64,000 nt of DNA from Aporrectodea caliginosa (GCA_020284085.1 JACEVL010000494.1:920001-984000), one strand, 5' to 3'. Positions 1 through 11,230 are shown, counted from the first letter of the stretch. Notes: a model not told the origin generated them from the sequence alone. Made by a program: numbers and translations.

Positions 1-312
1 AAAGACAGTGAAGTAGGCCTACATAAACACGTTTCTTTAAGTCGAATGTTACATCCGCCGCGACTACCAAAGTAGAAGCAGACTGGGTGGGGTCAATTAA
101 GCTGACCGATCCAGAGAGGCACCCCGCGCGGTTATGAACTATTCAGTGCTTCGTGCTACCAACTTCACTTTCGTTGTCTCGGCACGCGAGGCATTTAGCC
201 AATCCTCTACCTCGCCTTCTGATCAGTGTACTGTCAGTGTACTGTCAGTGTACTCATCTTACAGCTGAGTTGGCCACAGGGCGTCAGTTGAACTGAAGTC
301 TCAGAATATCTT
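1..312. other. non-coding, no gene seen
   Basis: No ORF or family match is visible. The only structure is an 11-bp unit (CAGTGTACTGT) repeated nearly three times at about 224-255. Confidence 0.5.
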
Positions 313-406
313 TCTGACCGTTCGAGGATTTTAACTCCGAAACTGAGGCTGACAGTGCAGCACAAGAACCACTGGAATGACTATAGACTCTGGGCGGGTC
401 TAGGAC

Positions 407-471
407 TTTACCCCCGGCCCATTACCCCCTGCCATTACCCCCTGCCATTACCCCCCCGCCATTACCCCCCG
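407..471 (+). repeat. C-rich minisatellite (CCATTACCCCC units), i-motif/G4-prone
   Basis: Five runs of five to seven C are separated by GGCCCATTA, TGCCATTA or CGCCATTA spacers, giving a unit of about 14 bp. On the minus strand this is five G-runs with spacers of seven to nine bases, so a G-quadruplex with long loops is sterically possible. Confidence 0.8.
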
Positions 472-476
472 TCCCG

Positions 477-768
477 TATAATAATATATCATAATTATAA
501 TTATAATTAATAATATATAATATTATAAATAATAATTATAATTATTAATTATAACTATAATATAATGAATTATAATAATATTTATTAATTAATATAGTAA
601 TATAACTATTAAAATAATATATAATATGTAATAATAATTAATATAACTAATAAATATATTAATTATTTATTATAATTATATGTATAATATATAATATTAA
701 TATATTATATTAATTGTTATAATTATATTATTATTATATAATATATAATTATTAAAATATATATATAA
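477..768. repeat. AT-only low-complexity tract
   Basis: About 290 bp consist almost entirely of A and T, with roughly ten isolated G or C bases. It is built from ATAATTAT/TATAAT words with many small palindromes. It is probably easily melted DNA; no gene is visible. Confidence 0.85.
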
Positions 769-856
769 TCTGACCGGTAATCGAGGATTTTAACTCCGAA
801 ACTGAGGCTGACAGTGCAGCACAAGAACCACTGGAATGACTATATTGACTCTGGGC

Positions 857-1541
857 ACATGTGGAAGTAATGGACAGTTTTTGTGGTGATTAGCGACATC
901 TTGTTGTTAGGGCTTTTGGCTTTGACAGTTATTTAAATGACCTTACCTCAAGTTTTCCAATTAAGAAATCAACAGGTGAAAGCAAATTACGCTGCAAAGG
1001 TGACAGTGCAGATTTCGTGCATGAGGAAATCCTCTCCGGCGAATAGATGGGGTGACATGGGACACAGTGCACCTCTTTGCCCCAAATACGCCGCTGATCG
1101 CACCCCACGCAGCCAGACGTATAAATGGCGTGTAATAGCAAATACTATAATTATAGGCATATGGTTATATATGCATTAATCTGTTTTGCCATGATTCCGG
1201 GCGAAGTCGTTCTGGGAATACGGTCTACAATGCTCATCAATCCTGTGCGTTCGTGTTTAGATAGGCTAATACGTCTGCGTTCATCGGTCGGACCGACGGT
1301 GTTTATCAACACGGCGCCTGGCAAGAGCGCAACCAGGCTCCATAATTGATGCAAAAAGTCAGCTGGTCTAATCGTCTTCCTGGACTTTCGCGTTATCGCC
1401 TTCGGATAATTAGTCCGAAAAACTTACTGGAATAACGTGCCAACCGCAAATTAAGTTTTAAATGTATTTATTAGCATTTATTTTTTATATCTGCTCGAGG
1501 TATAAATGAGCCATTTGGGACTTAAATGGCTAAATGGCTCT
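857..1541. other. non-coding, no gene seen
   Basis: Only short overlapping ORFs on both strands, with no recognisable domain. Nothing could be assigned. Confidence 0.5.
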
Positions 1542-1707
1542 GGAGAATTGTTACTGTCTCGGTTGGCTAAGACTCGTCATGACAAGTTCTGGCAAGAATA
1601 ATAATGATAACAATAACATTATCATTATTAACATTATTGTTATTATTATTATTCCGGATAATTGCTACTGTTTGGGTTGGCTTAGAACTCGTCAAGTTTT
1701 GGTAGGG
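1542..1707 (+). repeat. about 50-bp imperfect direct repeats around an AT-rich palindrome
   Basis: Segments at about 1542-1592 and 1658-1707 share the order AATTG(T/C)TACTG, GGTTGGCT, ACTCGTCA and AAGTT(C/T)TGG. The DNA between them is an AAT/ATT-rich inverted sequence with arms AATAATGATAA and TTATCATTATT. Confidence 0.65.
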
Positions 1708-2028
1708 AGAAAATGCTTCGAAAGACGACTGCATTAAATCGTTGGATCATAACTAGGAGACTTTGGAAAAGATGGCCTGTTTCTCTAGAGTCTCCATATA
1801 ATATTATATGGGTGAGAAAGCGCCCAAGCTCCGTGAAAAATCGAGCCCAACGTTGTTAATAGGGCCCAAAATTTCGAAGGCCATTGGAACAAAATGATGC
1901 TGCAGCAGAAATGAATTGTATTTGGATATTTCCGTGACCTCACCAGCCGAATGAGATGTAGCAGCCAAGTATGGAACCTCGGCACTGCCACTATTTTTTA
2001 GTATTAGTATTTTATTACTACTACGTAC

Positions 2029-2051
2029 TGCTGCTGCTGCTCCTGCTACTG

Positions 2052-2125
<74 letters not shown>

Positions 2126-2165
2126 ACTACTACTACTACTATTGTTATTATTGTTGTTATTATTA
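2029..2165 (+). repeat. (CTG)n trinucleotide array
   Basis: An uninterrupted CTG run of about 22 units at roughly 2060-2124 is flanked by CTA/CTC-interrupted units, then ACT and TTA/GTT triplets. No surrounding gene is evident, so the poly-Leu reading frame is not credible. Confidence 0.9.
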
Positions 2166-2249
2166 TTCTGCATCCATTACGCTTCCAAGGTGAATGAATC
2201 TAAATCTTTAGCGCCGATATAAGAAGGCACAAAGGCGTATAGTTCGACG

Positions 2250-2400
2250 GTTGGCTAAACTGCCATCACGCCCTCTAAATACGCCTTTGCACGATAAATG
2301 CAACATGGTTGAATGCTAACATGCTGGCACGAAGATTAGAAACTGAAGGAGGCGGGTTCGAGCCCCATGTGGTTGACTCAGTCTTCCACTCCCTAGGGGA
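2250..2400 (+). repeat. possible tRNA-derived SINE head
   Basis: A B-box-like GGGTTCGAGCCCC at about 2356 follows an A-box-like TGGTTGAATGC at about 2308, at roughly tRNA spacing. No acceptor-stem pairing is evident, so at most this is a decayed tRNA-derived repeat. Confidence 0.3.
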
Positions 2401-2433
2401 CACGGTAAAATGAGCAGTAGGACAGATGGGCGC

Positions 2434-3701
2434 CTTGCAGGCATAGGCGCAACCACCCTATGGGACCCGTGGGACGCGTCCCCCCAACTTTCGAACAGCT
2501 TGGGACCGTCCCCCCAACTTTTGAAAATTGTGAGGCAAACAAGAGCCCAAAATGCACTCCATTTGGTATCAAATGCTCAAAATTGCGTCGGCTTCTGGGG
2601 CTCCGCCCCAGACCCCGATGGGGGAACTTACGACGCTCCCCCATAGGCCTACTCCCTATAGTCGTTAGGAGCTTTTTGCCTTCTGCGATCTCTCCCCTCT
2701 GTGCCATTAATGCCGGTATAGTACAAGGCTCTGACCTTGGACCTACTGATTTTGTCATAGCCATTTCTAGCCTTAAACCTAAATACAATGGAAACCGTCT
2801 CCCTAAATATGCCGACGATAGTTACTTGCTGGTCCCTGCTTCCTGCATTGACAGCACTCTTTCTGAACTTGACCATATCTCTAATTCCATTAGGAATCTT
2901 AAATGAAACCATGCTAAGACCAGATAAATGGTTGTCAAACGACCGAGGTCCAAACCTATTGCCCTCCCTCCTCTCATCCCTGGCATCGAGCGGGTCCAGG
3001 AGATGGTTATTTTGGGTGTCACCATCTCTGATGGGATTGGCTTTGGGGCACACATGGACAAAATATGCTGCAAAGCCCGAAAATCCATGTTCGGCTACGT
3101 GTTTTCCTCGCCAACGGTCACCACGGTCAACGTCTCTTTGACGTTGTTAGACTTGTTAGGGCTACTACCCTCGCACGGCTACTTTATGCCTCCTGTTTGG
3201 TGGGGATTTGCCACTGTAGGGAAACATAAAGGCCTTAACGGTATTCTGTTAAAATTGACCCGTTCAGGCTTCCTCCCTGCCGATTTTCCTAGTTTTGACA
3301 AACACTGTTCTAGAGCTTATTCTACTCTTTTCCGTTCAATTCTCTTAAACCCTTGTCACGTCCAGTTTATTCATATAATAAAGTCAAATTTTTCACAGAT
3401 CTAGATGGTTTAGGTACTTTTATATCGAAATCATCGGTGATAAATTTGAGGTAAATTAAAGCCCAAAATGTACTCCATTTGGCATCATATGCTCAAAATT
3501 GCGTCGGCTTCTGGGGCTCCGCCTCAGACCCCGATGGGGAGCTTACGACGCTCCCCCATACCCCCTAGTCATTAGGGGCTTCTTGCCTTCGGCAATCACA
3601 GCTTTGCGTCTTCGGCGCTCGCAATTCCACCCCACCCCCACTCAGACATTCTAGTAGGTCCCCCCCAACTTCTGGACCGTGGTTGCGCCCCTGCTTGCAG
3701 G
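2434..3701 (+). mobile_element. hAT-type non-autonomous transposon, mosaic, with 8-bp TSD
   Basis: The element spans 2442-3693. Its ends are near-perfect terminal inverted repeats: CATAGGCGCAACCAC at the left and CAGGGGCGCAACCAC read inward from the right, 13 of 15 matching. Both sides carry the 8-bp direct repeat CTTGCAGG (2434-2441 and 3694-3701), the target-site size expected of hAT elements. There is no transposase. Inside are a direct repeat of about 155 bp (near 2532-2690 and 3448-3600) and, between its copies, a decayed LINE reverse-transcriptase segment. The GTCCCCCCAACTTTTG-like motif near both ends is seen in other marine-animal hAT MITEs, as I recall. Confidence 0.85.
2680..3404 (+). 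pseudogene. decayed LINE (Jockey/CR1-like) reverse transcriptase fragment
   Basis: One reading frame, interrupted by stops near 2904, shows the C-terminal part of a non-LTR reverse transcriptase. It has a GIVQGSDLGPTDFVIA-like block, then the catalytic-type KYADDSYLLVPA motif (RT motif C, YADD) at about 2808. After the stops come an MVVKRPR...LGVTISDG block and the FLPADFP/CHVQFIHII tail typical of this superfamily. The 5' half of pol and the endonuclease are absent. The fragment sits inside a hAT element and cannot encode active enzyme. Confidence 0.8.
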
Positions 3702-4130
3702 CTGTCATACAGTTAAATGCGACTCTTGTTAAACTAATAAACTTGTTATCGTCTGTTACTACTATATCATGTCATCTTACTGCGTATGTGTCAGTTTGAA
3801 TTAATAAAGGAATATTATTATGTTCCAAGTCATGTGTTAGAACTTAGAGGTATGGATTATATTATGGTAGTTGACAGGCGCCTATAAATTATGCTCTTTC
3901 AGAAGCATTATCTCAATGTTTGAAGGATGTTTTAATTAAGGTGAAGCATAAACAATACACACGGGCAGCAAGGCAAGAGGACAAAGCAGACATGCTACTT
4001 CAGCCAGGAGAATGCTGAGACAAGGAATGCAGGCAGAAAAGACATAATACTAATGGGGCTGATGGGCGACTGTGGTCGACTGTATTCTGAAGTAATAGCT
4101 CTGGCTGTATGATTTCGGCTGGTATGTATG
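3702..4130. other. non-coding, no gene seen
   Basis: Unique-looking AT-rich DNA; nothing recognisable. Confidence 0.5.
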
Positions 4131-4720
4131 TATACACATGTATATATATATGTATATGTGTATATATGTATATATGTATATATGTATATATATATATATT
4201 GAAATCGGTGTTGACAGACAGCTCTGCATTCAGCCGGCATTTTGCTGGTCTACCGGGGGCAGACATCCTCTCCCCTTCTGCACGCGCTCTCCCTCTAGTC
4301 GGCAAACATGGAAAACTCGCCTGCATGCATGGGCCAGATGTATTGACCAACATACATTGATTATATATATAGGTCTATACTACATGTCGTACATAATATG
4401 CATACGTATTTATACTGTTATAATTGTATGCATTTAACTAAATATAAAATATAGAGAGATATATAGACTATAAAATCGCTGATGCATATGAATCCACATT
4501 AGTAATGCATAGAATAGAATAGACTGTATGATATATAATACACACATACTTACAAGTGCATGGATGACATCCATGTAGCCTACCTATGTATAATACTCAT
4601 AAGGATACTGTCATATATGCATGTAGGCCTACGTATGTATGCATATATATACATGTGTGTGTATGAGCATGTATGTATGTATGCATATATGTAATTATGT
4701 ATGTATGTATGTACTATGTA
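4130..4720. repeat. TATATG/ATGT microsatellite patches
   Basis: Runs of TATATGTA at about 4135-4200 and ATGTATGT-type repeats at about 4620-4715 are separated by unique AT-rich sequence. ORFs here are repeat artefacts. Confidence 0.75.
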
Positions 4721-5690
4721 GGCTTGTATCTTGACCTTTGTAAGGCTTATTTTGGAGCCCTCACAGAGTGCTGTGAACATGGCTGGCTCAGCCTCTGATC
4801 AGATGCACCTTAACATAAATATGAAAAGTAGCCTATATAGAACTTGAACAGGAACAGCTGGAATGGCCATGCATGGAAAGATTGCTCCAAATGGAGGACA
4901 CCGACGTTTTACATTGCCGCCAGCCACTAATCGATCCGGAAAGGTAGAACTCCTAGGACTCTAGGAGTGCCTCAATTCCGTTCATGCAAGATGCATGGCT
5001 ATGTTTCAGCGCTTTCTTCAGATAAATTCGAAGCAATCAACTTTCCATTCCAATTCCAGCATTGACCTTGTTGGCACTGCTATTCCGCTATGCAAACTGT
5101 CAAATCACTTTAGGTTACTTCGGACAGTAAAATTTGAAGTCAAAAGGCTTCATTGAAACTCATCCAAAATTTTCTGGCTCGTGTGTTGCTGTGTGCATCT
5201 TCTCGTACAAACTCGGCATCTTCCGCATCTGTATTTCTGGATGTATGGATGTTTGGGCATAAAAGGTCCAGCAGTGTAATATGTGTACAGTGTACTATAC
5301 GTTTTCAATCGGTGGGATTTGAATATCGGGTGCAAAGAGAGGAGATAAATCATGGAAGGTCATTGTAATCCGCTGTTCACGTCCGATGCCACCGATGCCA
5401 ACGACCTCATCTGAATGACCTCGCAACGGTCACACAGCAATCTATAGGCCTACAATAAGCCTCTTATGTTAAATGAATGTATGCTGCATGAGAAAGAACA
5501 TCGTATATGCCGCAGACATTTATTTATTTTATATGACATTTAGGCCTACATGATATTTATCAATAATTTTGGAATATATGAATATTTATAACATAGATTT
5601 AGGTATTTTAGTGGTACATGAAAGGCTCTATAAAATGTCCAGATACATACCTACGTGCATGCAATCATACAATGCACAATAGTACACTTA
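4720..5690. other. non-coding, no gene seen
   Basis: No domain or repeat could be assigned in this stretch. Confidence 0.5.
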
Positions 5691-5694
5691 TGCT

Positions 5695-5743
5695 GTGTGT
5701 GTGTGTGTCAGTGTGTGTGTGTGTGTGTGTGTGTAGGTGTGTG

Positions 5744-5826
<83 letters not shown>

Positions 5827-5850
5827 GTGTGTGTAGGTGTGTGTAGGTGT
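5695..5850 (+). repeat. (GT)n dinucleotide array
   Basis: A GT run of about 155 bp is interrupted by CAGTG and by AGGTGTGT variants at both ends. Alternating purine-pyrimidine DNA of this length can adopt Z-form. Confidence 0.95.
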
Positions 5851-6273
5851 ATGGGTTTGTTCTCGTTTTCGTTCTATTTGGTTTCCCGGCCAGTTGTTCT
5901 TTAATCCAATTTTGGTCGTAATAAAGAAAGAACGTGCTTCGTTCTCATGACCTCTCAGTACGTATGACAGTATAGTTCGACGTCGAACCTCTGACTCTCT
6001 GCTTTAGAATACCAATGAGCCCGCTACCAGATACGGAGCTCTCGATCGATTGTAAAATACCCAATTAACTAGGCTAAGGTACATGGACCCTATGGTATAG
6101 GTTATGGCAACGTTAAGGTATATGGCATGAGACTGAGAGAAGGTAAGTTGAGGTATGATTCGTTAAAGTGTGCGTATGGGTGTGTAATATGTGTATGCAT
6201 GTATGTGTGCGTGCGTAAATGTGTGTGCATGTGTGTATGCATGAATGCGCATGCGTGTATGTACATGTATGTC

Positions 6274-6356
6274 AGCGCTCGTGAATAAGCTGGTGCCCTG
6301 CGCTTGGCTTTCGAGTGGCGCTTTAGAAGTTTGGAGATTACGATTACGATTACGAT
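6274..6356 (+). repeat. L2/CR1-like LINE 3' end with (ATTACG)n tail
   Basis: The sequence runs AGCGCTCGTGAATAAGCTGG, TGCCCTGCGCTTGGC, GTGGCGCTTTAGAA and ends in ATTACG hexamers. Near-identical copies occur at 26000, 31301 and 45689, and inverted at 30125. This is the behaviour of a 5'-truncated LINE (or SINE sharing its tail) ending in a short tandem repeat. Confidence 0.8.
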
Positions 6357-6473
6357 ATGTACATTGTATGTATGCATGTGTTACAGGAACAAGTGTGAAG
6401 AATCGCTTGTGTTATATGATGGTTTCGTATTTCATAGCCATCTCTTATTTTTGCGATTAGATAGACACTCCGT

Positions 6474-7367
6474 GTTCCGAGCAGTGATGTGGTCTCGAGA
6501 CCGCGGTCTTGGTCTCGAGACCGTCTCGAGACCGAAAAATGCGGTCTTGGTCTTGGTCTCGGTCTTGAATGTACCGGTCTTGGTCTTGGTCTTGGTCTTG
6601 AAAGGTGCGGTCTTGGTCTTGGTCTTGGTCTTAAAGGTGTGGTCTTGGTCTTGGGCGTCTGGTCTCGGTCATTCGCCTTTGGTCTTGGCCTTGCGCCTTT
6701 GGTGGGAACGAGAGTTAAATGTTGTCATTATTTTCGGTTATTCAGCGATTTCTGAGATAGCTTCGAATTCATGCGACGATCCGCCAAAGACAAAGCGCGA
6801 GAGGACCGCGTTATTGGCTTCTTATCAGAAGCGACAAGAAAACGTTGGACATGACTTCTGGTGCTTTAGTGACTAGTTAGGCTTACACTGATGCCTTTTT
6901 CTGAAGGCAAAATCAGTAGTCGGGCAAGCGTTGGAAATCAGGTATTTGGTGGGGAATTTTTCTCTACCGGCAAAGTTTATTGTATTCCGCAACAGCTGCG
7001 CATGCTGAGAGTGTATTTAGCTATAGTGTGCTCTTCATGAGACCTCGCAGACTTGGGGACAAAAACTGTAACTATAAATATAATAAACATCTGCTTTGAA
7101 TTATGGGAATATGTAACACTACAATTAAAAATTGCGTTTATGGTCTTGAGGCTTAAGTCTTATTCCTGGACAATGCGGTCTTGGTCTCGGTCTTGCTCTT
7201 CGACCACGCGGTCTTGGTCTCGGTCTTGGTCTTGAACTACGCTGTCTTGGTCTCGGTCTTGGTCTTCGACCACGCGGTCTTGGTCTCGGTCTTGGTCTTG
7301 AACTACGCGGTCTTGGTCTCGGTCTTGGTCTTGGAATTTTGGTCTCGTGCACAACACTGGTTCCGAG
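6474..7367 (+). mobile_element. hAT element with GGTCTTGGTCTC arrays and 8-bp TSD
   Basis: The element runs 6482-7359 and is flanked by perfect 8-bp duplications GTTCCGAG (6474-6481 and 7360-7367). Its termini are inverted: CAGTGATGTGGTCTCGAGACC at the left, against CAGTGTTGTGCACGAGACC inward from the right, with a small gap. Arrays of GGTCTTGGTCTC occupy about 6485-6705 and 7169-7335, both in plus orientation. The middle holds a relic of a hAT transposase C-terminus. It is therefore an internally deleted, non-autonomous copy. ORFs over the arrays (repetitive Gly-Leu or Asp-Gln/Arg) are artefacts. Confidence 0.9.
6999..7091 (+). pseudogene. relic of hAT transposase dimerisation domain
   Basis: Codons from 6999 read AHAESVFSYSVLFMRPRRLGD and so on. 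This matches the hAT C-terminal dimerisation motif, in which an S-ERxFS block is followed by RPxRxRLGDKN. It is isolated, too short to function and lies between the two array blocks of the same element. Confidence 0.65.
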
Positions 7368-7941
7368 GACATTGTCTGTACGTATGTAGGCCAACTATAT
7401 TAAAAGAGAAGAAGAGCTAGAACTGGAGAGATACGAGTCCTTAGGGGATGTTTAGGATTCAACAGTTGATAACTGAATAATTGTGTCGTAATGGTTGATT
7501 TATAAACGACGGTCGAAATCAAATTGAACGATACCGATCTAATCTAAACGGTTATCAAGATAAGAAACAGCATTCGTTCCAGAAGCCGGAATATCCAACA
7601 GAATAGTTATACGGTTTGAACGTCGTTTCCCGTCCAGGGCTTGTAACCGTGTGTGTATGGGTGTGCGTGCGTGTGTCTGCCTGTCCGTGTGCCAACGCCC
7701 GTATAAGCGCAACTTGAACAGGTCTTTCTGCTATATAATACTGTTGCCTCTAGTGTATACGGTTATGGGTATTATTATCCAAGCAGAAATGACTGTGTCT
7801 GGTTGCATACTAAAGACAGGATTACTGCAACTGGTTATTTTTCTAAACATATGGCACCTCTGATCACCCTGGTGCACTGATATCGTAGTGTTATCACTTA
7901 TCAGGTGCAGAATGGGTGTTAGTTTATCAGCCAAAAGTAGA
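7368..7941. other. non-coding, no gene seen
   Basis: Short ORFs only; no domain recognised. Confidence 0.5.
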
Positions 7942-9167
7942 GCATCGACGCATTTCGCCTCTACTTCATGATGTATTATGAATCACATTCAGGGGTGGAC
8001 TGGGCCGCCGGGACACCGGGAAGATTCCCGGTGGGCCGCCAGGACCGGTGATATAATAATTTAATCAATTTAGTACAGATGATACAGGTTTTTTTACAAA
8101 AAATTGCGGCATCGGTTAACCGGTTTTTAGTTTCGGTTAACCGGTTTGTAAATTAACTGAAAAAGAGCAATGCATACTTACTTACCTACAGTGCTCCGTA
8201 CAGCCAGCGGCCGCCATGTTAGATAAGAATTTACATCTTCCATTCTACTTCCGGCGTCTTCCACTGAGTTTGTTTTGATAAAATTTCTTTTAAATTTGTT
8301 AGTTAGTAATAAGTAATATTAATTAAATAAGATATGTTACGGTTATGAGTGATATAAATCCGAAACGTAAATGTAAAGGTGGTGCGGAGAAAGTAAGAGA
8401 TAAGAAACTAAAGATTCTTGGTAAAGATGGAGCTAAATGCCGAAATCTAGTCGATTTATTTAAAACCTTCTCCAAATGTTCGATGATTCAGTAGAGGACA
8501 GCGTCAGTGAAAGTGAAGATTCGCCACATGAACACTGGGACGACCAAGTTGTGGATAAAAGTGAGGAACTTCGAAAATGCAAATTTTGCAAAAAATGTCC
8601 TGTTTGCTGCTTTTCTGTACTACATAAATACAGTTTCTATGGGCAAGCATACAAGCATCTCTTTAGTGCATATAAACTTTTATTGACTCTGTCGTCTACC
8701 CAAGTAGCTTGTGAGAGATCTTTCTCTAAATTGAAATACATTAAGAATCGCTTGCGAAGCTCATTGTCATCTACACACCTTGAAGCTTTTATGCTTATGT
8801 CAACAGAAACCGATGTTTTAAGTGAACTGAATAATGACACAATTATAGATCATGTAGCCGAAATGGCACCCGGCTTAAAGAAGTTGCTAATACTATAAAC
8901 AGCAATAATACCATCACAGTGAGTCCGAATAAATTGATTTATAACTTGAGTTGACGCATTCTTAATATTTTATATATAATTATAAATTATATATGCGATT
9001 TATCGTTTTTTGTTATTGCATAATGTAATTTGTAAAGTGACCCATGACTTTGGAGGTCACTGGCCCTCGGGTATGCATGAAAAATGCACAAAGAAAATAA
9101 AAGTCATGAAGTTAGGGCCGCATCGACGCATTTCGCCTCTACTTCATGATGTATTATGAATCACATT
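7942..9167 (+). mobile_element. internally deleted hAT copy flanked by perfect 48-bp direct repeats
   Basis: The insert 7990-9119 begins CAGGGGTGGACTGGGCCGCC, a hAT-type terminus followed by a hairpin (CACCGGGAA...TTCCCGGTG). It contains both ends of a transposase. Its right end stops at GTTAGGGCC without a matching terminal repeat. The insert is bracketed by a perfect 48-bp duplication, 7942-7989 and 9120-9167, beginning GCATCGACGCATTTCGCC. A hAT transposition should leave 8 bp, so the 48-bp duplication and missing right terminus point to another insertion or repair route. Confidence 0.8.
8346..8898 (+). pseudogene. internally deleted hAT transposase (TTF-type zinc-finger/ZMYM1-like group)
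   Basis: From the ATG at 8346 a short frame encodes an N-terminus rich in Lys/Arg (KRKCKGGAEKVRDKK), as in hAT transposases with TTF-type zinc fingers. It ends at a stop near 8492. A second frame, 8476-8898 (140 aa), carries the C-terminal dimerisation domain, with the core STQVACERSFSKLKYIKNRL and the following SSTHLEAFML. The zinc-finger body and the catalytic RNase-H-like core between them are missing. The two pieces are in different frames. The protein cannot transpose itself, though the C-terminal piece could in principle still dimerise. Confidence 0.75.
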
Positions 9168-9439
9168 ACGTATAATAGGTCTATGCATACACATACATAC
9201 TTGTACAAATAAATGTATACATGCATTTATAAGTATTAGAATACCCATGGGAAACTTTAAATGAAAGTGTTACCCGGACCAATACTCGAATGTTTGTAGC
9301 CCAGAAGTTTCGAACGTAGTATCTACTATCACCTCTGGATGAGAATCCGTCGGTTTGGCTCTACGTGTCTGAGAGGGCTCGCCAGTGGTGATTCTTCTAG
9401 TTATCTGATAATTATAATCTGAGTAGGCCTACTTTTCGC

Positions 9440-9680
9440 TTATTGGTTGACAGTTTCTTCATAATGACTTTAACATCATTCGGCTGCATGGCGCGGGGAG
9501 CGTTTTGTAAGGTATACTTAAAGTGCTATATACTAAGTCTCTAGATACAAACAAACATACATACACACATACATGCATACATACATGCATACTTGTATGC
9601 ACACATACATTTGTACACTTGCATATACTGGCACAGGCCTACATACATATGCAGTGTTATGCACGTACACTTTTGCATAT
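9440..9680 (+). repeat. LINE 3' end with ACAT microsatellite tail
   Basis: The stretch with ATGACTTTAACATCATT...GTGCTATATACTAAGT leads into CATACATACACACAT repeats. A related copy at 41672 shows the same order (ATGACTTCACATCATTTGG...GGCGCTATATTAAGT, then ACATACAT), suggesting one LINE family whose 3' end seeds the microsatellite. Confidence 0.6.
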
Positions 9681-9699
9681 ACATTAGCGTACTTGTATT

Positions 9700-10468
9700 T
9701 TATGTGAGCATGGGGTCTACATGTAGAGGCCATATAATACTCTTTGAATGCATTAGACGCAAGGGTGCAATAAAGTCGGTTGGCGATGTATATAGATTGA
9801 CGTAAGCAGGCGGTTGCTGCAGTCCTCCGTCGAAATCTGCCTCTGCTCCTAATAGGAACGACGCCCGTTTCTCCTTTCACGCTCAGCTGTATATCGAACA
9901 ATATTAGAAATGGATTTGCTGTCATTGCAATGAACAGCGTAGGAGTCATTTGCGCTACAGCTGTGGTGGTGGCACATTCTCAGCCCGTATACATACAGCC
10001 GTATATGCAGACTGAGGTCGTTCATTGGATATGTTAAACCTTCGATAAACAGACGATTTTCGATGCAATCGGATTCAGAAATATCCCTACAGGCCTTTTA
10101 TGTATGTATCCATGCACATGTGCTACTATAGCGCATTTTAAGTATACTTCACAAAAGGCACTGAACCAGTTCTAATGATAAAGCATTAACTTCTATATAC
10201 ATGTAATATTACATAGAGGTTCATGGATAAAGAAATTTTGAACAAAACGTTAATGAGTGACCACGATCTACCATGATTCAACAGGTCCTTGTTTACCATG
10301 ATCTACTAAATCACGATTTATAATGTCATGATCGAACATCTCCCAACAGATGTCGTACTGTGAGTCTGTGATTCACCAACTGAGAACCTTCTCCATGTAC
10401 AACCATTAATGTTCTACACTGCAGTCTGTTGTCTACCGATAATTGAAGCAGAGGACACTGATGAGAAT
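9700..10468. other. non-coding, no gene seen
   Basis: No gene. From about 10255 the words CATGATC, CACGATC and TACCATGAT recur loosely on the left side of the (GAT)n array. Confidence 0.5.
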
Positions 10469-10822
<354 letters not shown>

Positions 10823-11230
10823 CTACCAGTTCATAATCATTATTTCTCCTATAGGGTTTCTTCAAGACCCGGTTGTGCATTTCGGTAACGATGCTATCAT
10901 GCTATAGAATTGTTACAGATTAGATAACATTGGCTTGAATTGGACTTTACCGGATTAGATTGGATTAGTATCATGATTCAAACAGCTGACGTATGATCAT
11001 CCCTCTAATCTATAACCAGTTAATCGCCCATGCTGCACCATCCAATCATTCGCCATTTTCCTCCATGATCCATCATGATTCATCACACTCCATGTCATTT
11101 GGCACAATTCACCACCATGTGTCTCCATCATGATCAACCATTTTGATCCACCACGATCCTTTTCTTTCCACATGGTCCAGCTTGATCCACCAGTGTACTT
11201 TCTCAGTCCAAGCGTGAGTGAGCGTGCGAT
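10823..11230. other. degenerate CATGATCCACCA-rich sequence
   Basis: Loosely repeated words (CCATGATCCATCATGATT, TTTTGATCCACCACGATCC) run through about 11030-11190. No gene; possibly an old decayed minisatellite. Confidence 0.45.

Larger units (their letters stand above)
313..856 (+). repeat. about 82-bp direct repeats flanking a C-rich and AT-rich insert
   Basis: The segment 313-395 recurs almost identically at 769-856. Shared words include TCTGACCG, CGAGGATTTTAACTCCG and CTGGAATGACTATA. The second copy has small insertions (GGTAA against GTT, and an extra TTG near the end). Between the copies lie a C-rich minisatellite and a 290-bp AT-only tract. The arrangement could be a long target duplication around an insertion, or a tandem duplication that later acquired low-complexity DNA. 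Confidence 0.85.

Noticed and set aside
5655..5846. Cys/Val-rich ORF
   Set aside because: Translation of (GT)n.
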